A stretch of 64,000 nt of DNA from Taudactylus pleione (taxonomy: Eukaryota > Chordata > Amphibia > Anura > Myobatrachidae). Shown here piece after piece: positions 12,067 through 23,289 of this stretch. Position 1 is the first letter of the stretch. Every line of letters starts with the position of its first letter. The DNA is taken from contig JAUIMM010000121.1 in the NCBI GenBank assembly GCA_031769625.1, positions 11,799,501 to 11,863,500 of the forward strand. The letters are read 5' to 3'. The notes under the pieces were generated by a model, which made no database searches, had not been told where the DNA came from, and saw only the letters and a program-made list of their open reading frames with translations. Both the position numbers and the translations under genes were made by a program.

Positions 12067-13138
12067 GTGGTTTCCAAACTGGGTATCATAGCACCTATAT
12101 ATTAATGGTGTGGGCTGGCCCTATGTCCTACAACTGCAAGCAGCAGCAGCATTCATCTCCCCTTTATAAGCTCTTCTCAGTTGATTGGCACAGCCAATAA
12201 CATCATCTCTCCTACACTGCTGACTACTTTTGATGTTTGTGTGCATCAGTGTGCTGGTATCCAGAGTTGTAAGACACACTGCTGTGTGCTGTGCTCCTGA
12301 GTGCTACATTTCAATATAACAAACAACACCTGTGTATGGTGCTCAGGGACAGGAGGGCAACTTCCTCCCAAGCTGCTCCAATTATAGACTTTCTGTGCTG
12401 CCGACCTAGTCAATTGCTATTTCATTTTAGCTACACACAGTGCAGAGTAGGACTGCAGCTGGGCTTTAATATGAGCTGGAGAGGGACTGGACTCGGGGTG
12501 GAGTTCAAGCAGGGGGCTGGGCTACACGGGACTGTGCAGTGCTGAAGGTACCATGGGACATTGGTCTGAATGTTGACAGACCATGCCGACATTCACAATG
12601 TTGATATGTTCAGAATGTCAATGTAAGATTTAGGCTGTGGTTGTGGCTAGATTAGTGTTAGGCTTAGGGTTAGCTTTACACTGAAAACTTCATTATTGAC
12701 ATTTTATCTGTCGACATTTACAATGTCAACATGTTAATTTCCCCACAGTATTCAAAACTACACCTGTATGTGGTGCTCAGTACACTACTCTCAACTACAC
12801 CTGTGTTCTGTGCTTCAGTATTTCATTGATTCTCTGAAGTGTTTTGTGCTCTAGTATTCTATTGATTCACCATTGTGTGCTGTACTCCATTATACTGAAC
12901 ATCACCACTGTGTTCAGTGCATCAGTCCAATTTCTGTGTATTCTTTTATACACACTGTGCTTCAAAATTCCATCTACTTCCAGTAACCATGAACTGCCTA
13001 CTCATTTCCCCCAGACATTCCATGCCTCTCCTCCATTCTCCCAAAAGTGATGTCTGGTGCTTTCCCGAAAGGATGCAACCTGCATCGTATCTGCTGCAGG
13101 GTCCAAACCTCCTTACAGAGGTCACAGGTAAAGACTCT
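12067..13138. other. Unassigned DNA separating Tc1 segments
   Basis: No gene. Includes GTCAACATT-type repeats at about 12560-12740 and a run of TGTGCTSYRCTCC-like phrases at 12770-12960. Probably one or more old insertions into the Tc1 relic. Confidence 0.4.
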
Positions 13139-13571
13139 GGGCCTCATTCAGAGGCGGTCGCTAGATGCAAGCGGTCGCTCTGAATCAGGATGCAAGCGGC
13201 CGCCTCCTTGTCAATCGTTAAACTGTGGGTTAGCACTCGTAAGCCCCAGGGAGCTTCCTACTCTGTTCGAGCAGGAAGTTCCCCACTGACATCAGCAATG
13301 ATGTCAGTGGGGCCGCCCCCAAACGACAAGCGTTCCCACTGGAACGCCTCCGTTTGGCCGGGCACGCCCCCGGCCCGCCCAGCAAACGGGGCGAGAAGTC
13401 ACTCAACATCAACAGCTCGCCCCGACTGCTACGAGACCCCTAACGATGGAGCGCCCGTCGTTAGCAGGATCTCGCGCATGCGCACGACGGAGCCGGCTCC
13501 GTCGTGTGCATGCGCTGTGGGGAAACAGAGAGTTGGTTGTGAGTGCTCAGCGCTCATGACTGACTCTGGAT
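13139..13571 (-). mobile_element. Hairpin-chain Harbinger MITE, copy B (decayed)
   Basis: Reverse orientation. Recognised by the internal palindrome CCACTGACATCAGCAATGATG…, the GGAACGCCTCC and ACGACGGAGCCGGCTCCGTC hairpins and GGGCCTCATTCAGAG at the left. The right end is eroded (GAGTGCTCAGCGCTCATGAC), so no target duplication can be assigned. Confidence 0.75.
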
Positions 13572-13624
13572 GAACTCCTCTGTGCCTACAGGAAAGCAGT
13601 TTCAGAACTCAATCCCCTATATTC

Positions 13625-14181
13625 CAGTGCCATTCTGACAAACGTGTTACAACAGGAGTATGGAGAAGAGCATCTCTGAACGCTCAACAACTTGTACCTC
13701 AAAGTTGATAGGTTACAGCAGCAGAAGACCACACTGGTTTCCACTCCTACGCCCACTGTGACACTAAATTTGACAAAGGCTCACCCAAAATGGACAGTTT
13801 AAGTTTGGAAAAAATATTGCCTGATTTGATGAATTTGGATTCTGCTTTGATATGCAGCTGGTAGTGTCAGAATGGTCTTGATGTTATGGAGTGTGAAATC
13901 TTTTCTGATCCCTTAATACAAATTGAGCATTGTTTAAATGCCACAGCCTCCCTGGGTTTTGTTGCTGACATATACATCCTTTTATGGCCACAGTGGACCC
14001 ATTTCTAATGGTTACTTTTAGCAAGATAGTGCTCCATGTCACATAGCACACCTCATCTTAAGCTGGTTCCCTGAACATGACCATGAGTTCAGTATTCTCC
14101 AATAACCTCCACAGTCAAGTGAATGTGCAGCTGATGAATCTGTAGCTATTGAGTGATGCCATCAAGTCAATTTAGAACAGA
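13625..14181 (+). pseudogene. Tc1-type transposase relic, central part
   Basis: The DNA matches the transposase region of vertebrate Tc1 elements: GAAGAGCATCTCTGAACGC, AGCAGCAGAAGACCACAC, ATTGAGCATTGTTTAAATGC and GACATATACATCCTTTTATG. Many stop codons and a deletion in the middle leave no usable reading frame. The Harbinger element is inserted at the 3' side; the Tc1 sequence continues at 21167 with the shared bases AGA. Confidence 0.8.
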
Positions 14182-14299
14182 GGGCCTGATTCAGAGCCGG
14201 ACGCAATCAGCCATTCGCTCGTACGCATTCGATTGTTTTAAACCATGCATGCGTCTGGTTCTCATTGCGGTCATTTTTCGTTCGCTCGTATACACAGCG

Positions 14300-15234
14300 A
14301 ACAGGAAGTGACCTATGTCATTTGATTGACAGAATGTTCCGTTTATGGGTGGTAACGGGGGTGGAGATGAGAAGACGCAGGTGTGGCAAGGCGTTTTTTG
14401 GACGTACATGTATTATCTTGTGCGAACGTCCAATTTGGACGCTATTTTGGAGATGTCACTGTGTGATCCAGTTTCCATTATGACTGCTCGTTCAGCTTGT
14501 GGTAGGGTATTGGATCTCGCAAAGACGATGGTCTCTTCGTAGCTCCCTTAGCGAATCGATGTTTTGCTATTCTCCTTTACAAGGCACAAGACCAATCACC
14601 TAATAATTGGATCACTTGCGAGAAGGTGATTTTAAATGGCCATGATTTATTAGCTAAATTTGGAACGCATGTTGTGTTCCTAATTGTTTGTGTTTTGTAA
14701 TCACAGCAATTACAAAATAAATTTTAAAATAAAGGTAAAAATGTTTTTTTTTTGGCTAAATTCCATACGCATGTTGCTGTCAGATTTATTTTGTTTTTAA
14801 AAAGCCCAACACCTTTTTTTATGTCTAATTTTTTGGGACAATTTGGTTACAATACAGAAAGACAATCAGCTACTAATTGCTTTGCTTGTGTTATTTTTTA
14901 CCTATCTGTTACCTTATGTTTTTTGGTTTTAAATATCTTTAAAGTATGTGACCTTTGTTATGTATTTAAGTATGTTTGTTCCAGTCCCTTTTAGCCATTT
15001 GCTAATGAATTGGACACACATTTTTTTAACAATGGATTTTTATTTTTCAAAAATTAAATGTTGACATTTTTTTACAAATGTGGCTTTTTTTTACAGCCAA
15101 TTTGTTATTTTATTTGACATCAAAAAATAAATGAATGTAAAAAAAAAACAATTCACAAGAAAGGAGAGGGAGGTTTGTTGTAGCCAAAATATGGGGCAAA
15201 CAGAGATGGAATTTGGGGAAATTAGCCAGTGCTG
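14300..15234. other. Harbinger left flank and 3' region of the Myb gene
   Basis: Non-coding AT-rich sequence downstream of the Myb gene. TTTATT near 15106 reads AATAAA on the minus strand, about 125 bp after the stop codon, and is the likely polyadenylation signal. Confidence 0.5.
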
Positions 15235-16458
15235 TCAATGCCTTCTCCCCCACTTGGCTTGATGTTGGAGGGAGCATGATTTTGTCTGTCTGGTTGTACG
15301 GCGTGCCTGGGCAGAGGTAGCTGGTGTTTCCTCTGGGCTAGGCAAGGGGCTAGGCACATTTGGAGAGATGGCCGAAGTTGCGCCAGATGTGGAGGGCCCT
15401 GATGTTCCGGCAGGAAGGGAGACCGGCTCCAACATGTGCAGGCGGACGAGCTGCTCCAGGGCATTAGCTATTCTGACATTGGCCACAGCGTTTGCCTCCA
15501 GGGCGTCCGCCACCCATAGCAGATTGGCGTCCATCCTCAGCAGAATCTCAGTGTTTTTATCAGTTTTATCATTGAGATCTGTGAGAAGGGCCACTGCCTG
15601 CGAGGGGGAAGGCTCTGGACTGTCCGCCACAGGGTCCCCAGCCGGAAATATTGCTTCCTCCCCTGCGGAGCCAGCAGATCTACTGCAGCCAAAACTCAGT
15701 TCTGGAGCAGACTCATCCTCTTCTGTGCCTGTGTGAAAAAGAGAGATCATAAAAATATTAGTACATTAGTCTTTGTATTTAAACAAGTTGTTCAAACATT
15801 TTTAAATAAATTACCTGCAGCAACATGTGGACCCGCAAAGTCTGGCATGTCTGTGTCCATGTTGGACACGCCAAACACCTCCTTTTCCTGCACACACCCC
15901 TGTGCCAGTTCCTCCAAATCGGTTAACTGCAATGACACAGGGGTTGGCCCACCACCTGTCCCCCCTGCATGCCTAGCCCTATCAGCCAGTTTTTGTTTGA
16001 GCCGATATTTGAAGTCACTCCATCTGTTGTTTAAAAATGTATGTTTAGTTTTTTAACTAAGTTTTTAGAATTGTGAAAATAGGTTATATCATTTACTTAC
16101 CGGCGTTTGACTTCTTTGGTTGAACGGACAAAATCACCAACACCATTGACAGCACTGGCTATTTCCTCCCCCAGTTTCCATCTCTGGCTTGCACCCATAT
16201 TTTGGGGTGCCTGTGCCAGGTTATCCACGCACTGTTGCACCAAAGCCTCCATCTCCTTTCTTGTGAATTGTGGCTGCCTTTTTTGTTTGGCCCTGGCCTG
16301 GGTACTAGGCCCCGCAGCCTCCTCATTGTCAGTCTCAACACCTTACAAAAATGAAAACAATAATTATTTTTAATTTTTTTTTTGGTGTGTTAACTTTACA
16401 TTTGGAGCTACTCACTGTTTGGTCCTGGAATTTGGCTTTGCTGCTGTTCAGTGGACAT
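15235..16458 (-). CDS. Harbinger Myb-like DNA-binding protein, 4 exons, apparently intact
   Basis: Exons on the minus strand: 16458-16416, 16341-16101, 16023-15815 and 15728-15235. All introns are GT-AG, and the joined frame of 987 nt gives 328 residues with no stop. The start is the ATG of MSTEQQQSQIPGPN. Exons 2-3 encode the Myb/SANT-like domain: FTRKEMEALVQQC at about residue 38, then the helix ending VKRRWSDFKYRLKQKL, whose RRW codon is split by intron 2. An acidic linker follows. The last exon carries a helical segment (LTDLNDKTDKNTEILLRMD, then RIANALEQLVRLHM) and a Ser/Pro-rich tail ending in basic residues. In Harbinger systems this protein binds the transposase and the element ends and brings the transposase to nucleus and DNA. 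Its start is 912 bp from the transposase start, transcribed the other way. Confidence 0.9.
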
Positions 16459-17369
16459 GATTAAACCCTTGAATTCAGCAGACCCATTGTGGCCTCTTGT
16501 GATGTTTTTATAGATGCGTGTGCATCATACGGGCGCATCTATTGAGCGTCATTGATTTGAGCGGGAAAGTTAGATCTATTTAAGGCTTTTTTGTGGCCTT
16601 GTTTCGGGGTGGGTTCATAGAAGTGGTTGGTGGTTGTTAGAGGTGCGGAGTTGTGGTTTGTGAAGTTGTTTGTATTTGGTGCGAGTTGTCGATTTTGTTT
16701 CTTTATTTTATCGCATTTTTGCGTTTTTGTAATAAGCCTTTTTGGTTTTGAGGTAAGTTTGGTGGCTCGCTTTTTTGGTTGTATTTTTTTTATTTATCTC
16801 CTTTCGTCTTGTGGACTGCATTTCGAGTTTCAGGATCGTCTTTGTACGGTAAGTGCTTATTGAGATACATTAGACCCTGTTTATTGTTAACATTAATCAT
16901 GTTTTTTTAAGGGATCTCATTATGCATTTTTTTTTTCCCAAATGATTATTTGTCCATCAAAAATGCGAAATGACTGGCGTATATTTTGCACATCTCCTGT
17001 CTGTGGCGTTAGCGTACCATTTAGCGGTATTTTGTGTCCTCTATTGCGTATATTTTGCATATCTCCTGTCTGTGGCATTAGCGTACCATTTAGCGGTATT
17101 TTGTATCCTCTATTGCGTATATTTTGCACATCTCCTGTCTGTGGTGTTAGCGTACCATTTAGCTGTATTTTGTATCCTCTATTGCGTATATTTTGCACAT
17201 ATCCTGCTGTGGCGTTAGCGTACATTGGATTATTAGAATAAGATCAGACACTAACAACATCTGTGTAGTGCATGCATTCTTTATATTTTTGCCTTAGGCT
17301 GTCTTTATTTTGTGGGAATTTTTATGAGTTTTTATTTATGTTAAATCTAATTTGTAGGTTTACTTCAAG
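16459..17369. promoter_or_regulatory. Divergent promoter region of the Harbinger
   Basis: Lies between the start codons of the Myb gene and the transposase. It is AT-rich and contains the 67-bp tandem repeats listed next. No clear TATA box for either gene was identified, so promoter function is inferred from the divergent arrangement. Confidence 0.5.
16975..17225 (+). repeat. About 67-bp tandem repeat, 4 units
   Basis: Units contain GCGTATATTTTGCACATCTC, CTGTCTGTGGCGTTAGCG and TACCATTTAGCGGTATTTTG. The first three are nearly identical; the last is shorter. The frames running through it on both strands are repeat artefacts. Confidence 0.9.
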
Positions 17370-18174
17370 ATGTCACTGCCTAACCCTGTAAGATTCTTCT
17401 TAATGTGTCAAAAAGATAAGTATATTTTCTTATTTTTAAATGTTGGAAAAATAACTACATTGTCTAACATTTCAGACTGATGTTGGGCAAATTATAGTGG
17501 CAATGGTCCACGACCCCGACCAACCTGAACATCCTCCTAAGCGTAGGCATCGTAGGCATGCAAGGCCCCAGATATTTAGAACATGTGTCACCCTTTTTGG
17601 AAAGCCTGATAATGTGGTTTTACGGCGGTATCGCCTACCACCCCAAATCATTCTAGACACTCTTTCATTAATAGAGAGTGATCTTGAAATGCAAATTAAC
17701 AATCCAACAGCAATACCACCACTTACGCAGTTAATGTCGGTGTTACATTTTTGCGCCTCAGGATCCTTCCAGACCACAGTTGGGATCGTTGCAGGCATTT
17801 CCCAATCCTCCTTTTCAAGGATCCGGAGGGCGGTAATGGATGCACTGTTTAAGCACCTCCATCATTTTATTAATATGCCATTGGATATGGGTTCCCTTAA
17901 TGTGGTGAAGCAGAAATTTTTGGTTACCCTTGCACGCCCTGGCTGCTCACAACTTATTTGGTTCCCACACCAGGGCCGATTTCAATGCCTCCACCGCTCT
18001 GGTGGTGACCTCATGTATTTGCCGGCTATGGTTTCCAAAATTGTGGTCCTGTGTGGGATATTTCACAACATCGCCATAAGGAGTGGTGTCTCAATGCAGC
18101 CAGAGGTTGCCTTGCCTGAGGATGGCCCCCCCCCGAGGTTGGTCAGAGGAGAGTGTCGGGGGGGCCATACGTGA
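17370..18174 (+). pseudogene. Harbinger transposase (HARBI1-like), catalytic core deleted
   Basis: Exon 1 is 17370-17387 (MSLPNP, donor GTAAGA) and exon 2 starts at 17476 after TTTCAG, in frame. The N-terminal half is typical of HARBI1-like nucleases: FRRYRLPPQIILDTL-type start (here VVLRRYRLPPQIILDTL), then IPPLTQLMSVLHFCASGSFQ and the helix-turn-helix VAGISQSSFSRI. After KQKFLVTLARPG the frame jumps to GRFQCLHRSGGDL and IVVLCGIFHNIAIR, which belong to the C-terminus. The segment with the three catalytic acidic residues is missing. A G-run near 18162 also shifts the frame, replacing the expected RDEVISRFS end. AATAAA at 18503 is the probable polyadenylation signal. The usual length is about 350 residues; this reads 231 from MSLPNP. 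Confidence 0.9.
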
Positions 18175-18509
18175 TGAGGTCATTTCCCGCTTTTCAGGTA
18201 TTTGAATTTCCTTGGTTTTACATTTGTTGACATTGTGAAGACTGAAAAGTATATGTGTTTACTATCCTATGTTTCGAATTTTAACCTTTTTTTTTTCTTG
18301 CAAAATCCAAACAACAACCTTCTTACTTCCTGAAAATGCTCGCCTGTGACATTAATGACTCAAAAATGACTTTTACACCTGGACAAATGTGTTTCTTACC
18401 TGATTTTGGGACAACATGTTGGCATGCACCATATTCAAGCAGTTCTTGATTTTTTGTTTCCAATCTTTGTGTGTATTTTGTTTTTATTGTGAGATATTAT
18501 ATAATAAAC

Positions 18510-19019
18510 TCATTTTACAATTATTTGTTGTTTTTTTACCTGAAAAACCAGCAAATGGACAGTACCTTTTTACTTAATTTACAAGTGTTTTTTTTTAATT
18601 GTAACTATTTTTGGAAAAACAACATAACAATTAACAACATGTTTGCATAGTTGGGCCTACCTTTTTTCATATTTTTTTAACTATTTTGGGCATTGCATGG
18701 ATATTTTTGAATAAATTAAATAATTACATAAGGGATTTTTCGAAAAACATTATGGAGATAATGTCAATTTTCCCAATTATTGGAATGTACAAATATGTCT
18801 TTAAAGTCTTGGAAACCACTTTTTTTTTTTTAAAAGTTTAACTTTTAAAGAATACTTACTCCAAAAATTTAGTATGCCACATTGTTTGCATTTTCATATG
18901 CAAATTCCATAAATGTTTACACCAAAAAAAAAATGACCTTGTGAGCTAATTTTGGAGTCAATAAATGAGATTGGTTTAAAGAAACAGCTTTTATTAACAA
19001 GATAAAATAACAGAATAAA
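18510..19019. other. Non-coding spacer inside the Harbinger
   Basis: AT-rich sequence between the convergent ends of the transposase relic and the third gene. TTTATT near 18990 reads AATAAA on the minus strand, about 25 bp after the stop codon of the third gene. Confidence 0.5.
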
Positions 19020-20480
19020 TTAATGTCTCAAAAACAAAATCAAATGGTCCATTGCGACCAGCAGCTGGACCAAATGTCCCCTCATTGCCATTATCTGGCC
19101 CAAAATGGCTTGATCCCGCATCCTTGCGTCTGTAGAAAGACAAATATGAGTTTAAATTAAAATGTGAATTTTAAAAAAAATACATACAAGAAAAACAGGA
19201 TTATTTACACTCAAATAAAGTTTACATACCATGCTAATTTTGTTGCAAAACTATAGTGGTAACATAAATTTGCCTAAATTACCAATTGGCACCAAAACAA
19301 AAAAAAAAAACATGAACATGAGAATAGAAGTTTGAACAATCACTTTGGGATCTTAAATAATCCTTACACCATTTGTATATTGATTTTAGTGTATAAATTA
19401 AAAAAAAAACAATGAAACTTGTATTTGGCTCTGGCATATGTGGTTATTGTAAAGTTTATTTTGTTTAGAAACATTAATAAATTGGGCAAAAAATTAGGAA
19501 AACAAAATCACAAAAACTTTAAAAAGAAATAAGAGCGTTTAAAAAAAAAAAATTTAGAGCAAAATTTAAACAAAAATACCACCCAAAAGAAACAATAAAA
19601 AACAAAAAAATGGACTGCCCTTAAATTGTAAGCAGGGATACAACAGTGTATGCATATAGGGCACATTTTAACACAATAATTGCAAACATCCCAAAAAAAT
19701 ACCTTCCTCTAAAGTGGGCCAGTGGATGTGTGAAGACGGCGGCAAAATGTCCGGGGGGGATAAAGGGGAGGGGTTGGATTCAGGAGTGGGTGCATCAGGG
19801 GAGGGTGTGGGAATGTGGATGGTTAGGACAGGGGAGGGAGGGGTTATTTGGATTTGGGGAGCAGGAGAGGGAGGGGAAATAGGGATGACCAGGTCAGGGG
19901 AGGGTGGCGAAATTTGGGAGGAGTGCGCAGGGGAGGAGATGGTGGGAGTTGGGGAGAGGGGTCGGGCAGGCCTCCGTCTCTGTCTCTGGATCCGCTCCTG
20001 ACCTAAATGATGTATAGTTTGTAATATTAGCAAATATGTATACCAAAAAACATTTTAAATGGAAAACATTAACCAAGAAAATAGTAATCTTAAAAAAAAA
20101 CAATAACAAGGTCTCATTTAGTCCCAAAAAAATGCATACTGCACACATGCACACGCATTAATGCAAATATACATTTGCAAAGACAAAAAGTAACAACAGA
20201 TTGTCATAGATATATAAACATTCAAATATCCACGTACGCCGACGGATCCTCATCCGAAGATGCGCAAGCAGGTGTGGGGACCGGCGTCGTAAATCCGACG
20301 ACCGGCGTTCTAATTGGCCGATGATCCTCCGAAATCCCATGGCCCGCAGCCTGCGCTGCACCTCCGCGTACTCCTGGTGCTTGCATTGGTTCGTGACAGG
20401 GGCGGCATGTCCGTTATACGGCGATCAATAATTTCAGTGAGCACCAGCAGCTCACGCCGTGTAAAAGCACTGGCTCTCAT
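19020..20480 (-). pseudogene. Third Harbinger gene: SANT-like/proline-rich protein, frameshifted
   Basis: Exons (minus): 20480-20238, 20002-19703 and 19129-19020, all GT-AG with phase 1 at both joins. Exon 1 starts MRASAFTRRELLVLTEIIDR, then has a one-base frameshift near 20415-20430, and in the next frame reads QEYAEVQRRLRAMGF and QLERRSSDLRRRSPHLL, ending RMRIRR. This resembles the last two helices of a SANT/Myb domain. Exon 2 is proline/serine-rich with repeats of SPPSP and PTPSP. Exon 3 encodes a hydrophobic helix (MAMRGHLVQLLVAMDHLI) and a stop. Function is unknown; a second DNA-binding or adaptor protein is an inference. The gene at 41928-45579 shares the exon structure. Confidence 0.75.
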
Positions 20481-21166
20481 GATGGCAATGGTTTGTTTTT
20501 TTTACACAAATCAGTTTTATTACAGGGACCCCTACATTTTGATTGGCTAATGTACTTCCATAAATAACATGAAGAATTCTATTGGTTAATGTGTGAGTCA
20601 TGTGAACAACCCCTAAAAATATATTGTGACTTATGATTGGTTTGCTGCATTTGAATGCAACAAGCTGGAAATAAAACAATTTCAAAATTATAAACCAAAA
20701 TAAAAGCTAGTAAAAAAGCAAATAAACAAACTGCCTTTGGATTGAAAAAAAACAAGTTTGCCGTTAAAAGCGGACGGATTCTACGGGCCAAAATGAGCAC
20801 AAAACAAACAATAAAGTTTATTGACATTCAGAAAAGAAACAAGATTGAAAACTTTCGACCAACAATTAAGTCAATTAAGGTAATGATTGCCACCAATCGA
20901 TTCACGGATGTGTAACGAAGGAAAAACAAGGCAGTCGACAATTGACAGGCCTACTTCCGGTCATACTTGTGCGAGCGAACACTTCATCCAAAAACGAGCA
21001 GTGCGCTCGCTATTTCGGACGCTCGTTAGCTAGAGGAGGGGTTGTGGAAATATGAGGCTGAAGACTCGCTACGAGCGACCACCCGTGCGAGCGCTTGGTT
21101 TGACATTTGGACGGTCATACCTACTGCGGGCGAACGGCTGATTGCGTCCGGCTCTGAATCAAGCCC

Positions 21167-21235
21167 AGAATCTCTAAAGAATGTTTCCAGCATCTTGTTG
21201 AATCTGGGCAGTTCTGAGGGGAAAGGGGAATGAGT
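21167..21235 (+). mobile_element. Tc1-type relic, 3' part
   Basis: AATCTCTAAAGAATGTTTCC and CATCTTGTTGAATCTGGGC match the 3' end of the same Tc1 transposase that stops at 14181. This shows that the Harbinger inserted into an existing Tc1 copy. Confidence 0.8.
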
Positions 21236-21351
21236 GATGGTGATAAACAAGGCTAAAGGAATATGTATTGGTTCTAGTTTAATGATTCCGACAACTCCAA
21301 AATATAAACATGAACCATTTCTCCAGAAAAAAATACTTCTTTATTAATATA

Positions 21352-21666
21352 GGACCTGATTCAGATTTGGGAATAGAAAGAAATAGCAAGTGACTGTGCA
21401 TCTTGGTAAAATCATGTTGCACTGCAGGTGGGCCAGATTTAAAAAGTGAAGAGAGATTTAGATTTGGGAGGGGTGTGTCCAAACTGAAATCTAAATTGCA
21501 GTGTAAAAATAAATCTGTCCAGCATTTGTGGGCTACATGCAAAAGCAGCCAGTATTTACCCCACATGCAAAAAAATAATAATATGTATTTGCACCCCTTG
21601 CATTGAAACATGGATTGTCCAGGTACATGCTCTATCTTACTCTATTCCCAAAACTGAATCAGGCCC
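21352..21666. mobile_element. Harbinger-type MITE (GGACCTGATTCAG ends)
   Basis: Left end GGACCTGATTCAGATTTGGG, right end CCCAAAACTGAATCAGGCCC, inverted repeats. Flanks ATA and ATT are a likely mutated 3-bp duplication. Non-coding. Confidence 0.75.
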
Positions 21667-21929
21667 ATTGTCATTTATTAAGGCTTTTCTCTTTACCTAA
21701 AGCAATGTAAAGACAAACATCTGCTGGCTCTAAAAGCGTCATTAGGCACTGAGAGACCAGGAGCCCCAGGACCCACTCTACATGCGCACATGTTATAATG
21801 GTACAAGTGATATTAATAGCTGTGTGTCAGGAGTCTGAACTGGAGTCTGACGAGGCGTGTATGAAACTAGGTGGTTTGATCCAGCTCTTCCTCATGTGTT
21901 CAGAGAAGAGAGGAGAAAGGGGTTGGGTA

Positions 21930-22350
21930 TGAAATACCGGCTTTTGGGATGCCACTGTTTAGAATACCAACAGCGGCATCCTGACAGCCAGAATTCCGAC
22001 ACCCATAGAAAGGCATGCAAGTATTTTCCCTACTCCTACCCTAACCGGTGCCTAAACTTAACCCCCACTTCCTAGTGCCTAAACCTAACCTCCCCCTCCC
22101 TGCACCCTAAAACTAAGACCCCCTCCCCGGTGCCTAAACCTTACCTCCCCCCTTGTACCTAAACCTAACCTTCCACTCCCTGCACCCTAATCCTAACACT
22201 CCATCCCCCTAATGCCTAACCCCGCTAGCCAACGCTAACCTCCCCCCTAACATATACTTACCTTCGGGATGCCAACGATCGGGGTACTGGTGCTGGGATC
22301 CTGACCTGTCGGGATTTCAGCACCGGTATTTGAATGCGGGATGCCGATTA
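21930..22350. mobile_element. Small inverted-repeat element with CCTAAC-rich minisatellite
   Basis: GAAATACCGGCTTTTGGGAT at the left is mirrored by a right end containing CAGCACCGGTATTTGAATGC and several GGGATGCC motifs. Between them (about 22030-22250) are irregular units of GTGCCTAAACCTAACCTCCC. The likeness to telomere repeats is superficial. Confidence 0.55.
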
Positions 22351-22728
22351 CATCCTGGAGAGAGAGGTATTGCTGGAGATGATATCCCAAAAGCGGGTAC
22401 AGGAATAGTACAACTTTATTAAACTGAAAGTAGATGTTGAGTTCGAAATGAAGTTGTAGATATCGGATTGGACTGATAATGTGGTACCGATGTTGAAGGC
22501 ATTGGATTGGGACCGATGTTGGAGACAGGAGCAAGTCCCTTGTAAGACCAGAGTGGAATACTTGATGAATATGGAAACTTGCATAAACCAGACTGGAACT
22601 GGATTAGGATGGACTGGAGCCATACAGATACAAAGTACCTGGTAGTGCAGCAGAAAGCTGTAACTTCAAAAGAAGTGACGTTGTACTTTCAATTTGGGCC
22701 ATTCAGGAAACAGAACTTATAGGACTGT
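22350..22728 (-). other. Probable retrotransposon LTR or flank, not resolved
   Basis: No gene. Lies directly 3' (on the minus strand) of the chromodomain element once the inserted MITE is removed, so it may be part of that element's 3' end, but I cannot match it to a second LTR. Confidence 0.3.
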
Positions 22729-23263
22729 GGACCTGATTCAGAGCCGGACGCTCTGCCCAGAGCGCTCGCTCTGAATCAGGGCCCTCCTACGTGAAAATGG
22801 AGCGGCCTTATGGATGCTCCCATAGCTGTGGGTTACCACCCACAGCTTATGCGAGCGTCCATTATGATGGTAGCGATGGTCAAGACCATCGGGCTAGCGA
22901 CGGAGACCCTGCGGTACGGTCTCGCTGCCGCAAGCCCTGGAGTGATTTTGCCTCTATCAGCGCCAAAATCACTCCCACTGACATCACTAGTGATGTCAGT
23001 GGGGCCGGCTTCAGACGGTAGGCGTTCCCCTGGGAACGCCTCCGTCTGGCAGCCATGCCCCGGCACGCCCACCAAAGGGGGCATGCTGTGAATCAACATC
23101 GATAGCACGCCCCCTTTGGTGCGAGACAGGAGCAACAGAGAGCCCGTCGCTAGCCGGGTCTCGCGCAATCGCATGACGGAGCTCCCTCCGTCGTGCATGC
23201 TCAGCGGGGCAACATTGACCCACTTGCGAGCGTCCTGCGCTCGCAAGCGGGTCTGAATGACCC
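22729..23263 (-). mobile_element. Hairpin-chain Harbinger MITE, copy C
   Basis: Reverse orientation. Left-terminal hairpin GGACCTGATTCAGAGCCGGA, then in order the CCCACAGCT, GATGGT..ACCATC, GAGACC, AGTGATTTTGG, CACTGACATCACTAGTGATG, AGGCGTTCC, GGGGGCATGC and ACGGAGCTCCCTCCGT hairpins, and a right end of CTCGCAAGCGGGTCTGAATG. Flanks TGT and TCT are a doubtful duplication. Confidence 0.8.
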
Positions 23264-23289
23264 TCTGAGTACCCAGGGATTGGATGCTG

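Larger units (their letters stand above)
14182..21166. mobile_element. Near-complete Harbinger transposon with three genes
   Basis: A 6,985-bp element. The terminal inverted repeats differ at about 3 of 40 positions; both start GGGCYTGATTCAGAGCCGG and continue ACGCAATCAGCC. It is flanked by the 3-bp duplication AGA (14179-14181, 21167-21169), and the Tc1 sequence is restored exactly if it is removed. Contents: a Myb-like gene (minus), a transposase relic (plus, divergent from the Myb gene) and a SANT/proline-rich gene (minus). Canonical Harbingers carry only the first two. The Myb gene appears intact while the other two are broken, so the copy is non-autonomous. Confidence 0.95.

Noticed and set aside
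15368..16373. Plus-strand frames of 88-122 codons
   Set aside because: They are antisense to the four-exon Myb-like gene, whose splice sites and domain are convincing.
22030..22250. Interstitial telomere repeat
   Set aside because: Units are irregular (GTGCCTAAACCTAACCTCCC) and part of a MITE interior; no TTAGGG run.
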